A stretch of DNA of 19,866 bases, taken from Sedimentisphaerales bacterium (GTDB lineage Bacteria > Planctomycetota > Phycisphaerae > Sedimentisphaerales > SG8-4). Location: NCBI GenBank assembly GCA_016928975.1, contig JAFGJR010000091.1, positions 1-19,866 on the forward strand, written 5' to 3'. Positions 4,704-11,301 of the stretch are shown here, in pieces. The translations under genes were made by a program, and so were the position numbers. A model generated the notes under the pieces. It did no database searches. It had not been told where the DNA came from and saw nothing but the letters and a program-made list of their open reading frames with translations. Numbering within the stretch: the first letter of the stretch is position 1; each line of letters starts with the position of its first letter.

Positions 4704-7565
4704 ATGTCGAATGATCAGAAGCATAATTATCGCGATACACTGAACCTGCCCGAGACGAGCTTCTCGATGAAGGCGAATCTGGTGCAGCGCGAGCCGCAGA
4801 TGCGCAAGCGCTGGGCCGAGCAGAAGCTCTACACACGGATTCGCGAGGCCCGCCGCGGCGCCCGGCCCTACACGCTGCACGACGGCCCGCCCTACGCCAA
4901 CGGCGACATTCACATGGGCCACGTGATCAACAAGGTCCTCAAGGATTTCGTGGTCAAGTACCGCACGATGATCGGCTTCAACGCCCCCTACATCCCCGGC
5001 TGGGACTGCCACGGGCTGCCGATCGAGTCCAAAGTGATGACCGACCTCGGCGAGAAGGCCAAGTCGATGCCCAAGCAGGAGATCCGCCGGGAGTGCATGA
5101 AGTACGCCGGCAAGTACGTCAAGATCCAAAGCCGCCAGTTCCAGGACTTGGGTGTGCTCGGCGACTTCGATGATCCATACCTGACGTTCAAGCCCAGCTA
5201 CGAGGCCGGCATCCTGGAAGTGTTCGCAGAGCTGGTCGGCAAGGGCCTCGTCTATAAGCAGCTCAAGCCGATCCACTGGTGCATCGGCTGCGAGACGGCG
5301 TTGGCGGAGGCGGAGCTGGAGTACAAGGACGTCGCGTCGCCGAGCATCTTCGTCAACTTCCAGGCGACCGAGGAGACGGTCAAACGCTTAATCGAGATGG
5401 GCCTGGTCACAAGCGAGCAGGCGCAGGGAGCCCGCGTATGCTTGATGATCTGGACGACCACGCCGTGGACGCTGGCGGCAAACCTGGCGGTGGCGGTGCA
5501 TCCGTTCCTCGACTATACCGCTGTCAGCTACCAGAAGGACGGCCACAAATTCGTGTCCGTCGTCGCCACCGACCGGCTCAACGCCGTCGTGCAGGCCGGC
5601 GGGCTCAAGGAAGGCGAGTATCGCGTCGCCCAAACCAAGGTGCGCGGCAGCGACCTGGAGGGCCTTCGCTACAGGCATCCATTCATGGAGCACAATCCAA
5701 CCGACAAAGACGCCTACATGGTGATTCTGGCCGATTATGTCACGACGGAGGACGGTACGGGCCTCGTGCACACGGCCCCCGGGCACGGCCTGGAGGACTA
5801 CATGTCCGGCCAGAAGTATGGCCTAGCGGTGTATTCGCCGGTGATGAATGACGGCCGATACGACGACACCGTGCCGCAGTGGCTTCGCGGGCGCAGTGTT
5901 CTCGACGTGGAGAAAGACGTCAACAATCACCTGCACGAGCACGGCTGGCTCTTTGCCCAGAGCCAGATCCAGCACAGTTATCCGCATTGCTGGCGCAGCC
6001 GCGACCCGGTGATCTTCCGCGCCACGGAGCAGTGGTTCGTCGCGGTGGACAAGCCCCTGCCCGGCGCCGGCAAGACCCTGCGTCAGATGGCGATGGAGAG
6101 CGTCGAGCACGTCCAGTGGATTCCCGCGTGGGGCCGGAAGCGAATCGCCGGCATGCTCGAATCGCGCCCCGATTGGTGCATCAGCCGCCAGCGTAGCTGG
6201 GGTTTGCCCATCCCGGTGTTCATCCTGCCCGACGGCCGGCCGTTACTGACGAAGGAATCCGTGCAGGCCGTCGCCAAGCACACCGAAAAGCACGGCTCCG
6301 ATAGCTGGTTCACGCACACGCCGCGACAGATTCTCGGCGACGATTTCCCCCTGCCGCCGGGAGTCAGCCTCGACGAACTACAGAAAGAGGAGAACATCTT
6401 CGACGTGTGGTTCGAGTCTGGCTGTAGCTGGTACAGCGTCTGCTCTCGCCGCGAGCACTGGCCCATCCCGGTGGACATGTACCTGGAAGGCTCGGACCAG
6501 CATCGCGGCTGGTTCCAGCTCTCCCTGCTGCCCGCCCTCGGGACCATCGAGCGGGCGCCGTTCAAGAGCGTCTTGACCCACGGCTTCACCGTCGATGAGA
6601 AGGGAATGAAGCAGTCAAAGTCGCTCGGCAACTACGTCAATGCACAGGACGAGGTGACCAAGTACGGGGCGGACATCCTGCGCCTGTGGGTGTCCAGCGT
6701 GAACTACCAGGAAGACGTTCGCTGCACGGACGAGCTGATCGGCCGCACGCAGGACGCCTATCGCAAGATCCGCAACACGCTACGATACCTGTTCGGCAAC
6801 AGCAACGACTTCGACCCGGCCAAGGACGCCGTGCCCTACGAGCGAATGGTCGAGATCGACCAGTGGGCCATGCAGCAGCTTCAAAGGCTCATCGCCGAGA
6901 CCACCGAAGCCTATGAGAGCTCTACGTTCCACCGCGTCTTCTCGCTGGTGTACAACTTCTGCTCCGTCGAGATGAGCAGCATCTACATGGACGTGCTGAA
7001 GGACCGGATGTACTGTGACGCCGCGGACAGCCCCTCCCGCCGCAGCGGCCAGACCGCCATGTACCACGTCCTGGGCGCCCTGGTGCGCCTGTTCGCGCCG
7101 GTCCTCGTCCACACGGCGGAAGAGGCCTGGGACGCAATGAAGGTCAAGCCCGAAACCTGCGACAGCATCCATCTGGCGCACATGCCCAAGGTCGATCCGT
7201 CCATCGACTACGCCGGCCAGGAGGCCAAGTGGCAAAAGCTGATGAGCTTGCGCGACGAGGTCCTGAAAGTCCTCGAAGGTCTTCGCCGAGATACGATCAT
7301 CGGCAGCAACCAGGAGGCCTCCGTCACAGTCCGCGCCACATCGGACGACGCGGCGGCGATCAAAGCGTTCGGCGTTCCCCAATTCGCCACCTTGTGTATC
7401 GTCAGCGAACTCAAGCTCGAAGAAGGCGCCGCACAGACGACCGTCACCGCCAACAAGAGCCCCCATCCCAAGTGCCAGCGATGCTGGAACTATTGGCCCA
7501 GCGTCGGGACCAACGCCGGGCACCCCGACATCTGCGCCCGCTGCGCCAGCGTCGTTTGCGTTTGA
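4704..7565 (+). CDS. ileS: isoleucyl-tRNA synthetase
   Basis: Class I synthetase that charges tRNA-Ile with isoleucine using ATP in the cytoplasm. The 953 residues are the usual length for the bacterial type. The Rossmann active site begins with DGPPYANGDIHMGH; HMGH (residues 70-73) is the HIGH motif. The CP1 editing domain shows IWTTTPWTLAANLA and the DGTGLVHTAPGHG motif that removes mischarged valine. KQSKS (636-640) is the KMSKS loop. An anticodon-binding helical domain follows, and the C-terminus holds a zinc site of two pairs, CQRC (924-927) and CARC (944-947). I chose ATG 4704 because GAGG lies 9 bases upstream and the N-terminus then aligns in length with the family; TTG 4689 would add five residues. 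Expression is probably driven by P1 through the attenuator and by P2 directly. It is followed by a convergent gene at 7649. Confidence 0.97.
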   Translation: MSNDQKHNYRDTLNLPETSFSMKANLVQREPQMRKRWAEQKLYTRIREARRGARPYTLHDGPPYANGDIHMGHVINKVLKDFVVKYRTMIGFNAPYIPGWDCHGLPIESKVMTDLGEKAKSMPKQEIRRECMKYAGKYVKIQSRQFQDLGVLGDFDDPYLTFKPSYEAGILEVFAELVGKGLVYKQLKPIHWCIGCETALAEAELEYKDVASPSIFVNFQATEETVKRLIEMGLVTSEQAQGARVCLMIWTTTPWTLAANLAVAVHPFLDYTAVSYQKDGHKFVSVVATDRLNAVVQAGGLKEGEYRVAQTKVRGSDLEGLRYRHPFMEHNPTDKDAYMVILADYVTTEDGTGLVHTAPGHGLEDYMSGQKYGLAVYSPVMNDGRYDDTVPQWLRGRSVLDVEKDVNNHLHEHGWLFAQSQIQHSYPHCWRSRDPVIFRATEQWFVAVDKPLPGAGKTLRQMAMESVEHVQWIPAWGRKRIAGMLESRPDWCISRQRSWGLPIPVFILPDGRPLLTKESVQAVAKHTEKHGSDSWFTHTPRQILGDDFPLPPGVSLDELQKEENIFDVWFESGCSWYSVCSRREHWPIPVDMYLEGSDQHRGWFQLSLLPALGTIERAPFKSVLTHGFTVDEKGMKQSKSLGNYVNAQDEVTKYGADILRLWVSSVNYQEDVRCTDELIGRTQDAYRKIRNTLRYLFGNSNDFDPAKDAVPYERMVEIDQWAMQQLQRLIAETTEAYESSTFHRVFSLVYNFCSVEMSSIYMDVLKDRMYCDAADSPSRRSGQTAMYHVLGALVRLFAPVLVHTAEEAWDAMKVKPETCDSIHLAHMPKVDPSIDYAGQEAKWQKLMSLRDEVLKVLEGLRRDTIIGSNQEASVTVRATSDDAAAIKAFGVPQFATLCIVSELKLEEGAAQTTVTANKSPHPKCQRCWNYWPSVGTNAGHPDICARCASVVCV

Positions 7566-7648
7566 CGATTGAGACCGCGATGGTGTCTGGGGCTGGGAGC
7601 TTTGTCATTTCGACTCGAATCCGAGACGACCAGCCTCCGTTATCGTGA

Positions 7649-8068
7649 TTATTGAGATTCACCACACCACGCGGATTGAGCAACGTCTACTCTGTCTGCG
7701 CGCAGTGTCTTGTTGAAGCCAGTTACGTGAAAACGCTTGAAGAAGGTGAACAACTGCTGCGCAGGAATCTTTTTTGAGAAGCGTTCGACCCGCAGCAGAC
7801 CGTCTGTGCTCGACACCTTTCTGTTGACAGCCTCAATTCCCGAGCCGTACTCATTGGAATCGACTGCATAAACAGAGACGAACACCTCGGGACGTTCCGG
7901 AGGTGAGTAGGTCTCGCCGATGTATAAGTCGAATCCTACCGGCCAGAACCGCTTGTCGATATCCAGTTGCTTTGCAAGGTCTCCAAGAGTGAGCCCGTCA
8001 GCCATGTCGGCCGCAGCCTCACCCCTGTAATCGTTATACTGTGCCGCCGCTTTCCTTGGATCACACAT
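7649..8068 (-). CDS. unknown cytoplasmic protein, second in a pair
   Basis: A 139-residue protein with a textbook ribosome site (AGGAGGT, 5 bases before ATG 8068). It has no signal peptide, membrane helix or recognised motif. The N-terminal third is helical and polar (LTLGDLAKQLDIDKRF); the middle has alternating hydrophobics likely to form beta strands (VGFDLYIGETYSPPERPEVFVSVYAV). It starts 20 bases after the stop of the 289-residue gene, so the two are almost surely one operon and probably act together. It converges with ileS across an 83-base gap in which I see no strong terminator. The last residues (RADRVDVAQSAWCGESQ) look less conserved in character. Confidence 0.7.
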   Translation of the reverse strand: MCDPRKAAAQYNDYRGEAAADMADGLTLGDLAKQLDIDKRFWPVGFDLYIGETYSPPERPEVFVSVYAVDSNEYGSGIEAVNRKVSSTDGLLRVERFSKKIPAQQLFTFFKRFHVTGFNKTLRADRVDVAQSAWCGESQ

Positions 8069-8088
8069 ATTTGACCTCCTGTGGTAGT

Positions 8089-8958
8089 TTAGGTTACGAG
8101 GTTGACAGAACTCAGGAATTTATTGACGCGATCGACTATCTCGACGAAATGGACACCCGCTTTAACGGTCAAGTCTGGGTCTATGCTTCTGCCTTCATTA
8201 ACAAGTTTGCTGAATGTCCCTGCGATCATGCAGACCCTGTCCGGCATATCCTTCGTACGAAAATGATATGCAATAGAATACATTGTTAGTCTATCGTTGA
8301 GAGCATCCGATAATACAAAACACAAGTCAGGACTCTCCTTGGGGAGACAAAATATGAGCTTGCCATGAACGGCGTCCAAAAGGGCACCTCGTGTCGGATT
8401 ATGCTGCCCCAGGACAACGGCTGTGGCGTAGTCCACAGCAAAATAGGCCAGGAAGGTTGCCTCAATTAAGAAAGTCCTTTCTACAAGTTCGGTGGTTTCA
8501 AGTTCCCTGCGCAACGGGCGTACCGCCCAAGGTTCAGGGGAATCTTCGTCGGCCCACTCCGAAGCACAAAGCAGAACAAGCAATTCTGCTGCCTCCTCTA
8601 TATGCATGGTGTCTTTCAAAGGCATTTGCCCTTCTTTACCTCCGTCACGTCCGAGTGCTTTGTTGATACGGCGTTCCAATTCTTCCTTATCGACGCCCAC
8701 TTCCCGCTCAACTCTATCGAGACATTCCAGATACCCCTGCTCGTTCTTGGCAGCCATGTCAAAGCCTTTCTCTTTCCCAGCCATAAGGCACGCGTTCTTC
8801 TGCAGGGCCCAGTGCTGAGCTTGAGAGATGATCTCCAGAAGCTGTTGCCAATAGAGATCGTCTCCCTTGTGCATTCTGAACCACTCAATCGTCTTGTCCG
8901 TGGCCTGCTTGTCACGTACTTCCTGTGCCAGCATACGCAAGTCACCGAAGAACCCCAT
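8089..8958 (-). CDS. unknown helical protein, first in a pair
   Basis: A 289-residue soluble protein with GAGGTG 5 bases before ATG 8958. The first half is strongly helical and charged (KEELERRINKALG around residues 91-103), suggesting a short coiled coil. The second half has more hydrophobic helices (IEATFLAYFAVDYATAVVLG) and a stretch with mixed strands, but no clear membrane segment. I recognise no family. It is followed after 20 bases by the 139-residue gene and preceded after 9 bases by a 25-codon ORF. Codon use and G+C look somewhat lower than in neighbouring genes such as ileS, which could mean later acquisition, but I could not measure this. Confidence 0.7.
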   Translation of the reverse strand: MGFFGDLRMLAQEVRDKQATDKTIEWFRMHKGDDLYWQQLLEIISQAQHWALQKNACLMAGKEKGFDMAAKNEQGYLECLDRVEREVGVDKEELERRINKALGRDGGKEGQMPLKDTMHIEEAAELLVLLCASEWADEDSPEPWAVRPLRRELETTELVERTFLIEATFLAYFAVDYATAVVLGQHNPTRGALLDAVHGKLIFCLPKESPDLCFVLSDALNDRLTMYSIAYHFRTKDMPDRVCMIAGTFSKLVNEGRSIDPDLTVKAGVHFVEIVDRVNKFLSSVNLVT

Positions 8959-8967
8959 GATGTCACC

Positions 8968-9045
8968 TCAACCCAAAACAGGATCTGCCGTCGCCACCGG
9001 GAAGAGCACGCTGGCGACTGGAGCGAAATGCGTTCTCGTCTTCAT
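8968..9045 (-). CDS. possible 25-residue leader ORF
   Basis: From ATG 9045 a 25-codon frame ends with TGA at 8968, 9 bases before the start of the 289-residue gene. Strong purine-rich sites (AGGAGAAAGGTGAGAGG) lie directly before the ATG, better than those of many real genes here. The product begins MKTRTHFAPVASVLFPVATA, like a short signal sequence with a possible ATA-D cleavage site. It could be a leader ORF, a tiny exported peptide, or the surviving start of a lost secreted protein. Confidence 0.35.
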   Translation of the reverse strand: MKTRTHFAPVASVLFPVATADPVLG

Positions 9046-9260
9046 GGCCTCTCACCTTTCTCCTGGAGTTCCCCGAGCATTTCCGCGGTCTCGTCATGCG
9101 GCAGAAACGGGGTCCCGGACACCAACTACACCGCGTCAGGAGTCATCGAGCAGGCAAGCCATTTCTGCTATTCGTATATCGGCTGCCTGAGCATGAAATA
9201 TAAGCTCGTTCGTCTGAAATCGCCCGGAATGCCCAGAAATGCGTATTCTTCACAGAGGCA
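9046..9260. other. intergenic stretch without a gene
   Basis: I see no supported gene, RNA or repeat here. The long plus-strand frame that crosses it is antisense to the gene pair at 8089-9045 and runs on through the repeat cluster. Confidence 0.5.
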
Positions 9261-9312
9261 GCCTTGTTTCCCGCAAGGGGAAAGGCCTCCGACGAGGCAT
9301 GCCTACGTAGGC
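9261..9312. repeat. run of short palindromes
   Basis: Three inverted repeats follow one another: TTTCCC-GCAAG-GGGAAA (9267-9283), GCCTC-CGAC-GAGGC (9285-9298) and the perfect palindrome GCCTACGTAGGC (9301-9312). They open a cluster of repeats that runs to about 9575. Confidence 0.6.
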
Positions 9313-9324
9313 GATGGCGCACGT

Positions 9325-9351
9325 GTCATTCCCGCGAAGGCGGGAATCCAG
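9325..9351 (-). repeat. 27-bp dispersed hairpin repeat, copy B
   Basis: Inverted repeat ATTCCCGC-GAAG-GCGGGAAT (9328-9347) flanked by GTC and CCAG. It is the reverse complement form of the element at 1891-1917, with stem changes on both arms that keep the pairing. Such elements are widely known in genomes because their false translation contains IPAFAGMT. Confidence 0.8.
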
Positions 9352-9377
9352 GTGTGTGTGAAAGTACTCTGGCGGTC

Positions 9378-9470
9378 GGGTGGCAGCGGCAAGCGGAGAG
9401 CAACGGAGCTTGCCGATGGGTGCATGCGTACACCGGAGCCATCGGCAAACTGCGTTTGCCGCTGCCACCC
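9378..9470. repeat. 93-bp double-hairpin inverted repeat
   Basis: Outer arms of 15 bases match perfectly (GGGTGGCAGCGGCAA at 9378-9392, its complement at 9456-9470). Inner arms of 10 bases also match (TTGCCGATGG at 9410-9419, complement at 9439-9448). Each half can also fold alone: GGCAAGC/GCTTGCC (9388-9394 with 9408-9414) and CGGCAAA/TTTGCCG (9443-9449 with 9455-9461). One long stem or two arm hairpins are therefore possible. Confidence 0.8.
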
Positions 9471-9520
9471 ACACAATGCCTTGAAACTTGCACAGACACG
9501 GAATCCAGTTGCGGGCCGAA

Positions 9521-9575
9521 GAATCCTGGACCCCCGCCCCCGATCAGGTCGAGGGCAGGCCCTTCGCGGGGGTGA
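9521..9575. repeat. inverted repeat after the DUF819 gene
   Basis: ACCCCCGC (9530-9537) pairs with GCGGGGGT (9566-9573), flanked by CCTGG and GACA as in the 27-bp repeat family, so it may be a longer relative of it. It lies just downstream of the stop of the minus-strand gene at 9594 and could serve as its transcript end. Confidence 0.5.
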
Positions 9576-9593
9576 CATAGTGGGTGCAGACCT

Positions 9594-10751
9594 TCAGGAC
9601 ACCTGCTGGCACAGCCAGGCGGCCAAGAAGCCGCCGTAGGTGCCCAGGGCGAAACCCATCAGGGCCATGAGGATGCCGACCGGGACCAATCGCGGGTTGT
9701 GATGAGCGGCCACGAGCGAGGCGCCGGCGACGCCGCCAACGTTGGCGACGCTGGCAATCGCGGTGGAGTGAATGTCCACGTGGAACAGTCTCGCTCCCAG
9801 CACACATGCGAGGCCGTGGAAGGCGACCCAGAGATAGGCGGCCGGAAGGAACCATGCCGCCTGCTCGCGAAGGCCGGCCAGATTCGCGCGGGCGCCCATG
9901 TTCGCTACGAACAGGTAGATCAACGCCATGCCCAGCTCCTGGCTGCCGGGGATCGTGCGAGCGGGCGTCGCGGAGAGCAGCAGGCCGAACGTGGTCACCA
10001 GCAGGATCTTCCATGATCCGGCCGTAAATACCGGGGGGAATTCGGGTAGCCAGCGTGAGAGGTGTGTGGCGAGCAACGTCGCAGCAAACCCGAGGAACAG
10101 CAGGTAGAGGAAGTGCCGCAGGGCCATGCGATTCTCTGCGCCTTTCGTCTCCGCGCCCGCTCGTTCGAGCATCTCGATCCGTCTCGGGTCCACGCGAGTG
10201 AACCGGTTGAACCACGGCGCCAGGCCCTTCGACGCCAGCAGGATCGGCAGCCAGACGATGTAGGCCATGTTGTCGCCAAGCACGGCCAGTCCGAACTCCG
10301 TGCCCGAAGCGCCGATGCCCTGGCCGACGGCGGCCATGTTCGCCGTGCCACCGATCCAACTGCCCGCCAGCGAGCCGAACGCCTTCCAGGCCGTTGGGTC
10401 CAGCTTGCCTTTGACCACGCTGTAAACCAGCGGCGCTCCGAGGATGACTCCCGCACTGCCGCACAACATCACGAGCATGCCCCGACCCATCACTCGCACC
10501 GCCGAGACCACGTCCACCTTCAGCAGCACGATCACCAGCAGAAACGGCAGCATGGTCTCGCTCATCCAGTCGTACACCGGCCCCTCGTGCGCGAGCACGC
10601 CGGTATTGGACAGCACCATCGGCACGAAGTAGATGAACAGCAGCGGCGGCAAGAACGAGAACACCCGCCACTTGGTGACTCGCTCGACGAAGAGGAACCC
10701 CGCCGCCACGGCCGCCAGCGCAGTCACCACCGCCACAGGACTGTCAATCAT
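9594..10751 (-). CDS. DUF819 family membrane protein
   Basis: A 385-residue polytopic protein with about ten hydrophobic helices, matching the length and feel of DUF819 (YjcL-like) proteins. Characteristic parts are SWIGGTANM (residues 131-139) and a similar second-half motif, SVANVGGVAGA, before LVPVGILMALMGFALGTYGG at the end. The internal resemblance of the halves suggests an inverted-repeat transporter fold. Function is not established; a role as carrier of a small organic compound is commonly assumed. ATG 10751 lacks a strong ribosome site but gives the usual N-terminus just before the first helix. It stands alone: the repeat cluster lies downstream and a decayed lipoprotein upstream. 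Confidence 0.85.
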   Translation of the reverse strand: MIDSPVAVVTALAAVAAGFLFVERVTKWRVFSFLPPLLFIYFVPMVLSNTGVLAHEGPVYDWMSETMLPFLLVIVLLKVDVVSAVRVMGRGMLVMLCGSAGVILGAPLVYSVVKGKLDPTAWKAFGSLAGSWIGGTANMAAVGQGIGASGTEFGLAVLGDNMAYIVWLPILLASKGLAPWFNRFTRVDPRRIEMLERAGAETKGAENRMALRHFLYLLFLGFAATLLATHLSRWLPEFPPVFTAGSWKILLVTTFGLLLSATPARTIPGSQELGMALIYLFVANMGARANLAGLREQAAWFLPAAYLWVAFHGLACVLGARLFHVDIHSTAIASVANVGGVAGASLVAAHHNPRLVPVGILMALMGFALGTYGGFLAAWLCQQVS

Positions 10752-10837
10752 GCCCGGCGCCCGATACCCAATCCATTCGGTTTCGACGTTCCATCACACA
10801 GCACAGTCTGCCGCAGAACGCTGCCGAAATCAATGGT

Positions 10838-11122
10838 TCACTCTCGTGGCCAAGCTTTCCCTATCGGTCCAAGGGGTGTCCTCTGAGCACAATTCGATGG
10901 TGCTTCCCCTGTATCAGTGACTCTCAAGGGTCTTGAGGACGTCGATGGCACGTTGGGATACTCCTGGGGCGAAAGGGGGACCTGCGGAGGACAGGTGGGT
11001 TCCCCTTCTCCCCGCGAGCGGTTGACGATGCGGATTTCCGCCCCGGCCGGCTCACTGTCGATCTTGACCAGGCGCGTGGAGCCGCCGGTCATCGTGGCGC
11101 AGCCGGCCAGCGGCCATCGCAA
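10838..11122 (-). pseudogene. truncated lipoprotein with PEGA-like segment
   Basis: On the minus strand the frame reads RWPLAGCATMTGGS (LAGC, a lipobox, at 11099-11110) followed by VKIDSEPAGAEIRIVNR. That is typical of the start of a PEGA-type domain in planctomycete lipoproteins. What is missing is the signal peptide: upstream of LAGC there is no basic or hydrophobic region, only charged residues. After about residue 35 the frame becomes proline-rich and looks random. The 5' end is lost where the promoter of the LRR gene begins (11146). I read it as a remnant; TTG 11122 is the only plausible start. The remaining gap up to 10751 holds nothing else I can support. Confidence 0.4.
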
Positions 11123-11145
11123 TTCCCGAATTCTCGAGTCGCCGC

Positions 11146-11174
11146 TTGACAATGACGGGACCGGGTGGTATTGT
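11146..11174 (+). promoter_or_regulatory. promoter of the LRR protein gene
   Basis: TTGACA (11146-11151), 17-base spacer, TATTGT (11169-11174). RNA would start near 11181, about 117 bases before ATG 11298. Confidence 0.65.
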
Positions 11175-11184
11175 AGTAGCAGCA

Positions 11185-11301
11185 ATGGCAGGCAGGTTTC
11201 ACCGTGTGATTGAGGCGCAGGAACGGAGGCAGGACCCTTCAAGACTCCGTACTCTCGTGAGATCGCTATCGGGACCTTTTTTTCGGAGGACAAGTCCATG
11301 A
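11185..11301 (+). CDS. possible upstream ORF overlapping the LRR start
   Basis: An ATG at 11185, only a few bases after the predicted RNA start, opens a 38-codon basic frame. Its TGA (11299-11301) overlaps the LRR gene ATG as ATGA. If real it would be translated from an almost leaderless RNA and be coupled to the LRR gene. No domain is visible. Confidence 0.2.
   Translation: MAGRFHRVIEAQERRQDPSRLRTLVRSLSGPFFRRTSP

Noticed and set aside
8602..9639. 345-residue plus-strand frame
   Set aside because: It is antisense to the unknown gene pair and then runs through the repeat cluster, including the false VIPAKAGIQ peptide of the 27-bp repeat.
9544..10671. 375-residue minus-strand frame in another phase over the DUF819 gene
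   Set aside because: It overlaps a clear polytopic membrane protein and lacks membrane helices or motifs.
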